Assembly (NCBI RefSeq): GCF_003312425.1
Contig: NZ_QNUX01000001.1
Location: 434,001-498,000, forward strand
DNA: 64,000 bases
Direction of reading: 5' to 3'
Source of the DNA: Flavobacterium psychrolimnae
Lineage (GTDB): Bacteria; Bacteroidota; Bacteroidia; Flavobacteriales; Flavobacteriaceae
Under the pieces are notes generated by a model that did not search any database, was not told the origin of the DNA, and saw only the letters and a list, made by a program, of their open reading frames with translations. A program made the position numbers and the translations under genes. Of the stretch, positions 43,253 to 51,575 are shown piece by piece; position 1 is the first letter of the stretch, and every line of letters starts with the position of its first letter.

Positions 43253-43343
43253 TTTTTCTGCAAAAAATTACTTTGGGTTCATTACACAATCCTGACCATA
43301 CCATACTACAAATACATTACTTTTAGGAACATAAATCACACCT

Positions 43344-44066
43344 ATGAAATCAAACGCTGTTTTAGGAAAACTCTATTTAATCCCTACCACAATGGGCGAT
43401 TGCGATCCTATGGATGTTTTGCCACAAACCATAAAAAGAAGTATTGACCTCATTGATTATTATATTGTTGAAAATGACAAGACGGCAAGAAAATCTATCA
43501 AAGGTGTTAATCCCGAGAAAAAACAATCCGAGTTAAAACTTTTTGTATTAAACCAACACACCGAAACTAAAGAACATTTAGAGTTCATAAAACCGTTACT
43601 TGAAGGTCACAATATGGGTTTAATGAGCGAAGCGGGATGTCCCGGAGTGGCTGATCCTGGTGCTGTAATTGTAAAATTAGCACATGAAAAAGGAATTCAG
43701 GTTATTCCTTTGGTTGGTCCTTCTTCTATTCTTTTGGCAATGATGGCATCAGGAATGAACGGACAAAGTTTCACCTTTCATGGTTACTTACCAATTGAGA
43801 AAGATGAAAAGAAAGCCAGTTTTAAAACGTTAGAAAGAGTCTCTTTCGAGAAAAATCAGTCTCAAATTTTCATTGAAACTCCGTATCGCAACAACAAATT
43901 ACTGGAAGATCTAATCCAAACTTTACATCCTGAAACGCATTTATGCATCGCCACGGACATTACTTTACCTACAGAATACATCAAAACCAAAAAAATTGCG
44001 GCTTGGAAAAAAGAAACCATCGATTTACACAAACGCCCCACAATTTTCATCATTCACAAGATGTAA
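43344..44066 (+). CDS. RsmI-like SAM-dependent methyltransferase (tetrapyrrole methylase fold)
   Basis: 240 residues. LYLIPTTMGDCDPMDVLPQT at the N-terminus, MSEAGCPGVADPGAVIVKLAH (SAM-binding, about 93-113) and VIPLVGPSSILLAMMASGMNGQSFTFHGYLP are the block order of RsmI, which 2'-O-methylates C1402 of 16S rRNA. The RsmI EDTR motif is replaced by VENDKTAR. Bacteroidetes usually carry a second, longer RsmI, so this may be a paralogue with another target. TACTTTTA at 43318 is a one-mismatch -7 box, followed by ATG 26 bases later. Confidence 0.82.
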   Translation: MKSNAVLGKLYLIPTTMGDCDPMDVLPQTIKRSIDLIDYYIVENDKTARKSIKGVNPEKKQSELKLFVLNQHTETKEHLEFIKPLLEGHNMGLMSEAGCPGVADPGAVIVKLAHEKGIQVIPLVGPSSILLAMMASGMNGQSFTFHGYLPIEKDEKKASFKTLERVSFEKNQSQIFIETPYRNNKLLEDLIQTLHPETHLCIATDITLPTEYIKTKKIAAWKKETIDLHKRPTIFIIHKM

Positions 44067-44197
44067 ATTCAAAATGCTTTTTATTAATATTAAAGAATGA
44101 AATCAGTAAAATTTTAGAACTTACAATTTTATATAACAATAGTAAACTTTAAATTTTTCGACTCAAAAGAGTTAATAAAAGATAAAACAAAACTCGT

Positions 44198-44248
44198 AAT
44201 CATTAATTCTAAGTATAAAACCTATTTTTATACTTAGAATTAATGATT
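44198..44248 (+). repeat. perfect 23-bp inverted repeat with T-run, directly before aminotransferase start
   Basis: Arms 44198-44220 and 44226-44248 are fully complementary with a five-base loop, followed by a run of T that ends at ATG 44255. It looks like a strong intrinsic terminator for the RsmI-like gene but lies inside the 5' leader of the next gene. Confidence 0.9.
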
Positions 44249-44254
44249 TTTTTT

Positions 44255-45382
44255 ATGAGTAAACTTCCAAATATCAGTACGAGTATTTTTACGGTTATGT
44301 CAAAAATGGCTACTGAATATAATGCCATCAATCTTTCTCAAGGTTTTCCAAACTTTCCTGTTGATGAACGATTAACAGATATTGTTGCCAAACTGGCCAA
44401 AGAAAATGTACATCAATACACGCCAATGTCTGGCTATCCACCGTTATTATCAAAAATAGCGACACTAATTAAAAACTCCTACGGAAGAACTATTCAGCCT
44501 GAAACGGAATTGCTAGTTACCGCTGGAGCGACACAAGCCATTTTTACCACCATAACAGCTTTGGTAAAAAGCAATGACGAAGTGATTATCTTGGATCCCA
44601 GTTATGATTGCTATGAAGCGTCCGTATTATTATGCAACGCAAATCCGGTTCGGGTAGCACTTAATGATGATTATACTCCAAATTGGGAAATTATCATAAA
44701 AGCTTGTACTGCAAAAACTAAAATGATTATCATCAATAATCCGCACAATCCAACAGGGAAAATTTTAACAGAATCTAATTTTGAAGCCTTGGAAATGCTG
44801 CTCGAAAAACACCCTGATATCGTACTTCTTTCTGATGAAGTCTATGAATACATCACTTTCGAGGAGAAACATATTTCAGCTCATACAAGCGAGAAACTAT
44901 TGAATCGTTGTGTGATGATTTCCTCTTTTGGAAAATCATTCCATGTAACGGGATGGAAAATTGGCTATTTAGCAGCACCGGAATATTTGATGAAGGAAAT
45001 CAAAAAAGTCCATCAGTTTTTAGTTTTTAGTGTCAATAGTATTTGTCAAGTTGCCATTAGCGAGTATTTAGAGATTGTTTCTGTTTCTGAAATCGGGAAA
45101 TTATATCAGGAAAAACGGGATTATTTTAGACAATTATTAAAAGACAGCCGCTTCAAACTCATGCCGTGCGAAGGAACTTATTTTCAGGTGGTTTCGTATG
45201 CAAACATATCAAATGAGAATGATGTTGATTTTTGCAAACGCCTCATTATAGAACATGGCGTTGCTGCAATTCCTATCTCTACTTTTTATGCCGATGGAAA
45301 AGACCTGAAATTAATTCGGTTTTGCTTCGCCAAAGACAATGCTACGCTTGAAGAAGCCGCTAAAAGATTGTGTGCCATCTAA
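44255..45382 (+). CDS. PLP-dependent aminotransferase, methionine aminotransferase/KAT type
   Basis: 375 residues. Fold-type I, class I: NLSQGFPNFPVDERL (about 26-40), YTPMSGYPPLLSKIA, NNPHNPTGK (about 165-173), SDEVYEYITFE and Schiff-base Lys in SSFGKSFHVTGWKIGY (about 230). These blocks match YbdL-like methionine aminotransferases and kynurenine aminotransferases. It transfers amino groups from methionine and aromatic amino acids to 2-oxo acids. ATG 44255 is preferred over the in-frame ATG 44243, which lies inside the hairpin arm. The terminator-like hairpin just before the start may attenuate expression. Confidence 0.9.
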   Translation: MSKLPNISTSIFTVMSKMATEYNAINLSQGFPNFPVDERLTDIVAKLAKENVHQYTPMSGYPPLLSKIATLIKNSYGRTIQPETELLVTAGATQAIFTTITALVKSNDEVIILDPSYDCYEASVLLCNANPVRVALNDDYTPNWEIIIKACTAKTKMIIINNPHNPTGKILTESNFEALEMLLEKHPDIVLLSDEVYEYITFEEKHISAHTSEKLLNRCVMISSFGKSFHVTGWKIGYLAAPEYLMKEIKKVHQFLVFSVNSICQVAISEYLEIVSVSEIGKLYQEKRDYFRQLLKDSRFKLMPCEGTYFQVVSYANISNENDVDFCKRLIIEHGVAAIPISTFYADGKDLKLIRFCFAKDNATLEEAAKRLCAI

Positions 45383-45461
45383 AATCAGAATTGAAATTTA
45401 TTTTTATTATGCATGCATACTATTTAATTTTATTATATTTACAATAAAAAAATATCGAAAT

Positions 45462-46343
45462 ATGAGCTATACAGATAAAATGTTACGCGACGATGCCCTA
45501 AAAGGCAAAGTGATTGTCGTAACCGGAGGCGGAAGCGGTTTAGGAAAAGCAATGACCAAATATTTCTTGGAATTGGGTGCGCAAGTGGCCATTACTTCCC
45601 GAGATTTAGAAAAACTAAAAAATACTGCCGCAGAACTGGAAAAGGAAACCGGCGGAATTTGTCTACCTATTCAATGTGATGTACGTCATTATGAAGAAGT
45701 GGAAAATATGCTGCAAGAAGTGTTGAAAGCTTTTGGTAAAGTTGATGTTTTATTAAATAATGCTGCCGGAAATTTCATTTCTCCAACCGAAAGATTATCT
45801 GCCAATGCTTTTGATACTGTAATTGATATCGTTTTAAAAGGATCCAAAAACTGTACACTTGCTTTTGGGAAACATTGGATTGACACCAAACAAAAATCAT
45901 CTACCATTTTGAATATTGTTACGACTTACGCTTGGACAGGTTCTGCTTACGTGGTACCTAGCGCAACTGCAAAAGCAGGAGTTTTAGCAATGACAAGGAG
46001 TCTTGCGGTAGAATGGGCAAAATACGGAATTCGTTCGAATGCAATTGCTCCTGGACCGTTCCCAACTAAAGGTGCGTGGGACCGATTGTTACCTGGAGAC
46101 TTAGCTGAAAAATTTGATATGGCTAAAAAAGTGCCGTTAAAACGCGTGGGAGATCATCAGGAATTAGCCAATCTAGCGGCTTATTTAGTTTCTGATTTTT
46201 CAGCATACATCAACGGAGATGTTATAACAATTGATGGCGGCGAATGGCTCAAAGGCGCTGGACAGTTCAATTTACTTGAAGCAATTCCAGAGGAACTTTG
46301 GGATCAATTAGAAATGATGATCAAAGCAAAGAAGAATAAATAA
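45462..46343 (+). CDS. SDR family oxidoreductase, 2,4-dienoyl-CoA reductase (PECR-like)
   Basis: 293 residues from ATG 45462 (MSYTDKMLRDDALKGK). Rossmann motif TGGGSGLGKAMTKYF (about 21-35), SRDLEKLK, NNAAGNFISPTERLS, SATAKAGVLAMTRSLAVEW and APGPFPTKGAWDRL. These phrases match peroxisomal-type 2,4-dienoyl-CoA reductases used in unsaturated fatty-acid breakdown. The catalytic Tyr position of YxxxK is replaced (PSATAK), as in that subfamily. The frame is open further upstream but overlaps the aminotransferase gene, so the later ATG is chosen. Confidence 0.9.
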   Translation: MSYTDKMLRDDALKGKVIVVTGGGSGLGKAMTKYFLELGAQVAITSRDLEKLKNTAAELEKETGGICLPIQCDVRHYEEVENMLQEVLKAFGKVDVLLNNAAGNFISPTERLSANAFDTVIDIVLKGSKNCTLAFGKHWIDTKQKSSTILNIVTTYAWTGSAYVVPSATAKAGVLAMTRSLAVEWAKYGIRSNAIAPGPFPTKGAWDRLLPGDLAEKFDMAKKVPLKRVGDHQELANLAAYLVSDFSAYINGDVITIDGGEWLKGAGQFNLLEAIPEELWDQLEMMIKAKKNK

Positions 46344-46359
46344 TAGTTTTATATAAAAT

Positions 46360-46392
46360 AAAAAGAGAGTCATTCACATGGCTCTCTTTTTT
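46360..46392. terminator. terminator between convergent SDR and receiver-like genes
   Basis: AAAGAGAGTC / GGCTCTCTTT stem (one G-T pair) with A-run and T-run on either side. Confidence 0.85.
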
Positions 46393-46402
46393 GTTTCTGC
46401 TA

Positions 46403-46714
46403 CTATTTAGTATTTTCCAAGGCAAGTAGAATTTCACATTTCAGTAAACCACTTCCACCTCCATAATGCTGAACAATACTAATATTTGGATTTTTATTTT
46501 TGAAAAAAGTGCACAATTCAGCTTCACTTTCTTCCTGAATTCCGGAACCTAACAATACAATAGAAAATTTTTTTTTCAGAAAAATTTCCTTCGCTTCCTC
46601 ATCATTCATAACTCCTACTCCATTCCAATTCTCGTTTGAATTTATCAATCGGATGACGGTTTCTAGAATTTCCGGATGTCTTCCTATGTATAAAATATTT
46701 ATGGTTTCCATCAT
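46403..46714 (-). CDS. small receiver-like protein without phospho-acceptor (103 aa)
   Basis: The pattern INILYIGRHPEILETVIRLIN then EAKEIFLKKKFSIVLLGSGIQEESEAELCTFF follows the beta-alpha order of response-regulator receiver domains. However, the acceptor Asp position after the third strand reads LLGSG, and the acidic pair near the N-terminus is missing. It is therefore a degenerate receiver or a look-alike with no phosphorylation expected. Leftward, between two terminators, it forms its own unit. Role unknown. Confidence 0.6.
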   Translation of the reverse strand: MMETINILYIGRHPEILETVIRLINSNENWNGVGVMNDEEAKEIFLKKKFSIVLLGSGIQEESEAELCTFFKNKNPNISIVQHYGGGSGLLKCEILLALENTK

Positions 46715-46728
46715 TCTATTTTATTAAA

Positions 46729-46771
46729 AAACACAAATCTCAGAGAAAATAATCCTCGGAGATTTGTGTTT
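46729..46771 (-). terminator. terminator of YceI gene
   Basis: AACACAAATCTC / GAGATTTGTGTT stem (13 bp) with T-run on the minus strand, 14 bases past the YceI stop. Confidence 0.88.
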
Positions 46772-46784
46772 GTTTACTTTAAAA

Positions 46785-47315
46785 TTATTGTTGCAAAAAT
46801 TGCAATTCGATGTTCAAACGAACTTCTTCACTTACTAAAACACCACCCGTTTCAAGAGCCGAATTCCAGTTTAATCCCCAATCTTTTCTGTTGATTTTTC
46901 CTTCTAATGCAAGTGCCATTTTGGTATTTCCCCATGGATCTTTCATTAATCCTCCATAATCAGCAGCTAATTTCACTGATTTTGTAACGCCGTGTAATGT
47001 TAAATCACCAACCAATTCATATTCACCTTCATTAATTTTGGTAAAAGAAGTAGCGCTAAATTTAATTTCTGGAAACTGAGCAGCATCAAAAAAATCAGCA
47101 CTCAATAAATGTGTATCTCTATCTGCGTTTCCTGTTGATACAGAATCAATTGCTCCTGTAAATTCAATTTTTGCATTTTCTAAATTGCTGTCTTCTGCTT
47201 CAATTGTTGCATCAAATTTTGAAAATTTACCTGAAACATTAGTGAACATCATGTGTTTCACTTTAAAACCAATTTCTGAGTGTGTTGGGTCAATTACCCA
47301 TTTTGTTGTTGACAT
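46785..47315 (-). CDS. YceI family polyisoprenoid-binding protein
   Basis: 176 residues beginning with the family hallmark WVIDPTHSEIGFKVKHMMF, then GKFSKFDATI, AQFPEIKFSATSF and LTLHGVTKSVKLA. YceI-fold proteins form a lipocalin-like barrel that binds isoprenoid quinones or similar lipids. No signal peptide is seen, so this version is cytoplasmic. It lies 42 bases downstream of the pirin gene; with the Crp-type regulator further upstream the three may form a redox-responsive unit. Confidence 0.93.
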   Translation of the reverse strand: MSTTKWVIDPTHSEIGFKVKHMMFTNVSGKFSKFDATIEAEDSNLENAKIEFTGAIDSVSTGNADRDTHLLSADFFDAAQFPEIKFSATSFTKINEGEYELVGDLTLHGVTKSVKLAADYGGLMKDPWGNTKMALALEGKINRKDWGLNWNSALETGGVLVSEEVRLNIELQFLQQ

Positions 47316-47356
47316 AATTTTTGATATTTATTAGTTATTTTTAATTATTTATTAGA

Positions 47357-48109
47357 TTACAATTGCATTGGTACTTCCATCAATAAGATTTCGGCATTTA
47401 CTGAATTAGCGGTAATTTTTATTGTATTCGTATTCCAAATTCCTAATCCGTCACGTTCATTTAAAGCGATGTTTCCTATTGTAAAATCTCCTTTTAAAAC
47501 GAAAGCATAAATTCCATTTCCTGGTTTTTTCAATTCATACGAAGTAGAAAAATCGTTGTCAAACTTCCCAATATGAAACCAAGCATCTTGATGAATCCAA
47601 ACCCCTTCATCTTCTGGATTAGGTGACAAAATTTGCTGTAATTTATTGTGACGATCATTTAAATCTAAAGTGATTTGGTCATAACGAGGCGTTACATTTT
47701 TTTTATTTGGATAAATCCAAATCTGTAAAAATTTAACCAACTGATCTTTGTTTTTATTGTACTCGCTGTGAAAAATTCCGGTACCGGCGCTCATCGCCTG
47801 GATATCACCTTCCTTGATTACGGTAGTATTTCCCATACTGTCTTGGTGTTCTAAATCACCTTCGAGAGGAATAGAAATAATTTCCATATTATCATGTGGA
47901 TGTTTCCCAAAACCCATTCCTTGGCTGACTCTGTCATCATTTAGAACGCGTAAGACTCCAAAATTCATACGTTCTGGATTTTGATAATTGGCAAAGCTAA
48001 AGGTATGATAGGATTCTAACCAACCATGATTAGCGTGACCGCGAGTATTTGCTTTATGCAAAACCGAATTAGTAATTACACCATCTATTTTTTTATCTGT
48101 ATTTTCCAT
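47357..48109 (-). CDS. pirin family protein
   Basis: 250 residues from ATG 48109 (MENTDKKIDGVITNSV). Two cupin domains: the first holds NFGVLRVLNDDRV, MGFGKHPHDNMEIISIPLEGDL and the metal histidines in KHPHDNMEI and GTGIFHSEYN. Bacterial pirins act as redox cofactors or quercetinases; the specific role is unknown. The frame reaches 48148, but the extension (MTQLCIILLKNR) lies before the conserved start. CAACTTTG at about 48130 may be a weak -7 box. Confidence 0.92.
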   Translation of the reverse strand: MENTDKKIDGVITNSVLHKANTRGHANHGWLESYHTFSFANYQNPERMNFGVLRVLNDDRVSQGMGFGKHPHDNMEIISIPLEGDLEHQDSMGNTTVIKEGDIQAMSAGTGIFHSEYNKNKDQLVKFLQIWIYPNKKNVTPRYDQITLDLNDRHNKLQQILSPNPEDEGVWIHQDAWFHIGKFDNDFSTSYELKKPGNGIYAFVLKGDFTIGNIALNERDGLGIWNTNTIKITANSVNAEILLMEVPMQL

Positions 48110-48197
48110 TGTCCTGTTCTTTAATAGTATGATGCAAAGTTGCGTCAAAAAAAAAGCGCATGCATTGAACTAGGACAAGAAATGAAAAAAGTGAAAT

Positions 48198-48779
48198 CTA
48201 GAGTTTAGCGATTTTAGTTCTTATTTTACTAAGAAACTCGGCTGAAATTCCCAAATAAGACGCAATATAATGCTGGGCAACGCGCTGTGAAAGTGTGGGA
48301 TAATGTTCGAGAAACTCTAAATATTTCTCGGTTGCCGATTTAGAAATCGTATTAAATAAACGGTCTTGAGTAACAGCAAGACTTCTTTGCATTAGGATAC
48401 GGAAAGCGCGTTCAAACTTTGGAGCTTTGGCAAATAATTCCTCTTTTGTTTCTGGACTAAAAAGGAAGAATTCACAATCTTCCAAAGTTTCAATGTACAC
48501 TCTACTGGGTTTATCTTCGTAAATACTAAAAGAAATATCACTCACCCAAGCGTTTTCGATAGCAAACTGCAGAATTACTTCAAAACCATTAGCGTCAATG
48601 TAATATTTTCGGACACAGCCTTTGATGACAAATGCTTCAAAATTGCACATCTCGCCTTCATGAAGTAAAATCGTTTTCTTAGGAACCGTTTTATATTCCA
48701 ATAAAGAATTGAAAATTTCTAACTCTTCTGGTTCAAAAGTGACATACCGACCTATATTTTTATTGATTTGTGAATACAA
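48198..48779 (-). CDS. Crp/Fnr family transcriptional regulator
   Basis: 193 residues. N-terminal cyclic-nucleotide-binding fold (about 20-115; KTILLHEGEMCNFEAFVIKGCVRKYY), then a helical linker and a C-terminal winged helix (about 145-190; RVAQHYIASYLGISAEFLSKIR). Several CNB residues typical of cAMP binding (FGE, RS/TA) are not evident, so it is more likely a ligand-independent or redox-type member as in other Bacteroidetes. The next genes in the same direction are pirin and YceI, plausible targets. Confidence 0.9.
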   Translation of the reverse strand: MYSQINKNIGRYVTFEPEELEIFNSLLEYKTVPKKTILLHEGEMCNFEAFVIKGCVRKYYIDANGFEVILQFAIENAWVSDISFSIYEDKPSRVYIETLEDCEFFLFSPETKEELFAKAPKFERAFRILMQRSLAVTQDRLFNTISKSATEKYLEFLEHYPTLSQRVAQHYIASYLGISAEFLSKIRTKIAKL

Positions 48780-48893
48780 TGTTTTAAATTTTAGAAACTA
48801 AAGATAGAAAAATGTCAATTAATAACCCCTAAATAAATATAGTAATTTAGCAATATTTCTTAAAAAAAGAAAAACTGCTCCCGATTAAATTCC

Positions 48894-48901
48894 TATTTTT
48901 G
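48894..48901 (+). promoter_or_regulatory. TATTTTTG -7 box of udk
   Basis: Perfect TAnnTTTG, 27 bases before ATG 48929. Confidence 0.65.
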
Positions 48902-48928
48902 TCCCGATAAAAACATAACAAAAAATTT

Positions 48929-49537
48929 ATGCTCATTATAGGAATTGCAGGTGGTACAGGTAGCGGAAAAACAACCGTTGTACATCAGATTATGAATGAA
49001 TTACCACAAACAGAAGTTGGTATTATTTCTCAAGATTCATATTACAAAGAAAATCACGGACTTTCATTTGACGAAAGAGCATTAATTAATTTTGATCATC
49101 CCCGTGCTATCGACTTTGAGTTATTAGTGGCTCATCTTAAGGAATTAAAAGAAGGAAACAACATCCATCAACCCGTTTATTCCTTTGTCACTCACAACAG
49201 AACGGATGATACCGTTTTTACACATCCTCGAAAAGTGATGATTGTAGAAGGGATTTTAATCTTGGCAAATCCAGAATTAAGAGAATTATTCGATGTGAAA
49301 ATATATGTTCACGCTGATTCTGACGAGCGATTAATCCGCAGAATGAAACGTGATATCGCGGAACGTGGTCGAGACATGCATGAAGTAATCAACAGATACC
49401 AAACAACATTGAAGCCAATGCACGAGCAGTTCATAGAACCAACCAAAGCATTTGCGGACATCATAATACCAAACGACAAATACAACACCGTAGCCATTGA
49501 CGTGGTTCGTGCGGTAATAAATCAAAAAATTCTATAA
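48929..49537 (+). CDS. udk: uridine kinase
   Basis: 202 residues. Walker A GIAGGTGSGKTTV (about 5-17), DSYYKE, NFDHPRAIDF, EGILIL and RLIRRMKRDIAERGRDMHEVI, the block order of bacterial uridine/cytidine kinases. It phosphorylates uridine and cytidine for pyrimidine salvage, with length equal to E. coli Udk minus a short tail. A single unit followed by repeat copy B and the DivIC-like gene. Confidence 0.96.
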   Translation: MLIIGIAGGTGSGKTTVVHQIMNELPQTEVGIISQDSYYKENHGLSFDERALINFDHPRAIDFELLVAHLKELKEGNNIHQPVYSFVTHNRTDDTVFTHPRKVMIVEGILILANPELRELFDVKIYVHADSDERLIRRMKRDIAERGRDMHEVINRYQTTLKPMHEQFIEPTKAFADIIIPNDKYNTVAIDVVRAVINQKIL

Positions 49538-49568
49538 TTTAGTTGTAATTTTAATGCAATAATTATTA

Positions 49569-49676
49569 GGAGCTATTTCCCGTCTCGTCCTGAAGACGAG
49601 ATTGCAATCTTTTAGTAGGTGAATCTTCCTTCGTCAGTATCACCTACTAAAAGGATTTCCACTTTAATCGGGGCTA
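49569..49676 (-). repeat. dispersed intergenic element TAGCCC...TAGCTCC, copy B
   Basis: Minus strand: TAGCCCCGATTAAAGTGGAAATCC, hairpin TTTTAGTAGGTGA / TCACCTACTAAAA around a loop, GATTGCAAT, hairpin CTCGTC-TTCAG-GACGAG, GGGAAATAGCTCC. Compared with copy A both ends are nearly the same while the central stem sequence is different yet fully paired. Confidence 0.88.
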
Positions 49677-49687
49677 AAAAAAATAAA

Positions 49688-50011
49688 ATGACAAATCCGT
49701 ATAAAGACAAATCTTGGTTTAAATTCTTGAGTAACAAGTACGTTTGGGTCTTGTGTTTTTTTTGCGTTTGGATGATTTTCTTGGACAATTATTCCTATTT
49801 CGGTCATCGTATTTTGGATCAGCAAATTGAAGATTTAGAAGATAACGCAGCCTATTATAAAGAAGAAATTAAGAAGGACCAAGAGAACATCAAGCAATTA
49901 AAAAATTCAGAACAAATAGAAAAATACGCCCGCGAAAAATACTATATGAAAAAAGATAGTGAAGATATTTATATCATCGAATTCGAAGGTGACACGATTG
50001 AAAAAAAATAA
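49688..50011 (+). CDS. septum formation initiator family protein (DivIC/FtsB-like)
   Basis: 107 residues. A short cytoplasmic N-terminus, one membrane helix (VWVLCFFCVWMIFLD, about 18-35) and then a coiled coil (LDQQIEDLEDNAAYYKEEIKKDQENI) ending with the REKYYMKKDSEDIYII stretch, which is the DivIC signature (YARE-x-Y-x-M/L). It is a bitopic cell-division protein that helps assemble the FtsQLB complex. ATG 49688 is used; the longer frame from 49619 runs through repeat copy B. Upstream of mutA with C-rich repeats between. Confidence 0.9.
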   Translation: MTNPYKDKSWFKFLSNKYVWVLCFFCVWMIFLDNYSYFGHRILDQQIEDLEDNAAYYKEEIKKDQENIKQLKNSEQIEKYAREKYYMKKDSEDIYIIEFEGDTIEKK

Positions 50012-50019
50012 AATCACAT

Positions 50020-50123
50020 CCACAACCCTTCCCAAAGGCAAGGGAGTGTAAAATTTATAATAATTATTAAAAACATAACACCAAGTTTCGGCTCCCTCTC
50101 CTTTGTAGAGGGCTGGGGTGAGG
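50020..50123. repeat. inverted pair of C-rich repeats between divIC-like gene and mutA
   Basis: CACAACCCTTCCCAAAGGCA (left) and GCTCCCTCTCCTTTGTAGAG with GGCTGGGGTGAGG (right) are reverse-complement versions of the element at 12331. The two arms flank 40 bp of AT-rich DNA and could pair imperfectly. Confidence 0.65.
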
Positions 50124-50138
50124 AAAATAACAAACAAA

Positions 50139-51503
50139 ATGGCTGCAAACCTTTTCGATGATTTCAATCCCATATCCTCCAAACAATGGAAACAAAAAAT
50201 CCAATTTGAACTCAAAGGAGCGGATTATAATGAAACCTTAGTTTGGAATTCTCCGGAAGACATTCAGGTAAAACCTTTTTACCACAAAGATGAATTCACT
50301 AAAGCTTTTCCTGTTTCCACTAAAGCGACTGAATTCAAAATTTGCCAAAATATATTTGTCTACGATGTTGAAAAATCAATAGAAAGAGCGCGCGACACCT
50401 TGAGTCGTGGTGCGGATAGCCTTCGGTTTACAATAGAAAATGAATCAATTGATATTACTAATCTTTTGGAGCAATTACCATTAGAAAAAGTTACCGTTTA
50501 TTTTAATCTTGCATTTATTTCAATCGATTTCGTTAAAAAAATTGACGCTTTCGCAAAGAAAAATAATACTATTGTTTTTTGTAATCTGGATCCAATTGGA
50601 CAATTAGCCAAAGATGGAAACTGGTTTGTAACTAACGAAAAAAGCAATTTTGACACACTGAATTTACTTTCGGATGCGTCAAAATCAATATCGTTAATAA
50701 GTATCAATGCAGCATTGTATCAAAATGCAGGTGCCAATATGGTACAGCAAATTGCCTATAGTTTAGGACACGCCAATGAATATTTTAATAGAATTGAAGC
50801 TATAAACCAACCAATAGTTTTTGAAGTAGCCGTTGGGACAAATTACTTTTTTGAAATTGCAAAACTGCGTGCATTACGATTACTTTTTAATCTTATTGCC
50901 AAGGAATACAACCACAACTTAGATTGCAACATTATCGTTTCGCCTACAAAACGAAACAAAACATTATACGATTATAATGTAAATATGTTGCGTACCACAA
51001 CTGAATGTATGAGTTCCATCATTGGTGGAGCGGATGCTATTGCTAATTTGCCTTATGATGCATTGTACCACAAAGACAATGAATTTGGTGACAGAATTGC
51101 CCGAAATCAATTATTGATTCTCAAAAACGAAAGTTACTTTGACAAAGTCAATAATCCGGCTGACGGCAGTTATTATATCGAAAATCTTACGAATCAATTA
51201 GCTGAAAAATCGTTGGCTTTATTCAAAGATATGGAGGTAAATGGAGGTTTCCTCAAACAACTTAACGATGGAATCATCAAAAGGAAAATTCAGGAAAGTG
51301 CTGATACAGCTCAGGAACTATTTGATTCTGGGAAAGAAATTCTATTAGGCACTAACAAACATCCTAATAAACAGGATAAAATGAAACATGATTTAGAATT
51401 GTTTCCTTTTGTAAAAGTCAAACCTAGAAAAACCTTGATTACGCCCATAATCGAAAAACGTCTGGCAGAAAAAATAGAACAGGAAAGATTGGATCTTGAA
51501 TAG
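50139..51503 (+). CDS. mutA: methylmalonyl-CoA mutase small (non-catalytic) subunit
   Basis: 454 residues from ATG 50139 (MAANLFDDFNPISSKQWK). TIM-barrel mutase domain related to the large subunit: RGADSLRFTIEN, FEVAVGTNYFFEIAKLRALR, IIGGADAIANLPYDALY, NPADGSYYIENLTNQLAEK. It lacks the C-terminal B12-binding domain (no DxHxxG), so it is the structural subunit of the heterodimer. With MutB it interconverts methylmalonyl-CoA and succinyl-CoA for propionate and branched-chain/odd-chain carbon use. Separated from mutB by a toxin-antitoxin pair. Confidence 0.93.
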   Translation: MAANLFDDFNPISSKQWKQKIQFELKGADYNETLVWNSPEDIQVKPFYHKDEFTKAFPVSTKATEFKICQNIFVYDVEKSIERARDTLSRGADSLRFTIENESIDITNLLEQLPLEKVTVYFNLAFISIDFVKKIDAFAKKNNTIVFCNLDPIGQLAKDGNWFVTNEKSNFDTLNLLSDASKSISLISINAALYQNAGANMVQQIAYSLGHANEYFNRIEAINQPIVFEVAVGTNYFFEIAKLRALRLLFNLIAKEYNHNLDCNIIVSPTKRNKTLYDYNVNMLRTTTECMSSIIGGADAIANLPYDALYHKDNEFGDRIARNQLLILKNESYFDKVNNPADGSYYIENLTNQLAEKSLALFKDMEVNGGFLKQLNDGIIKRKIQESADTAQELFDSGKEILLGTNKHPNKQDKMKHDLELFPFVKVKPRKTLITPIIEKRLAEKIEQERLDLE

Positions 51504-51575
51504 TCAGGCCGAATCTGTTATTTAATTTAATACCAATGGAAAAGAGTATATTTACTTTACTAAAAACATAAAATA

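Noticed and set aside
49619..49687. N-terminal extension of the DivIC-like protein
   Set aside because: It is encoded by repeat copy B, and the natural start MTNPYKDKSW lies at 49688.
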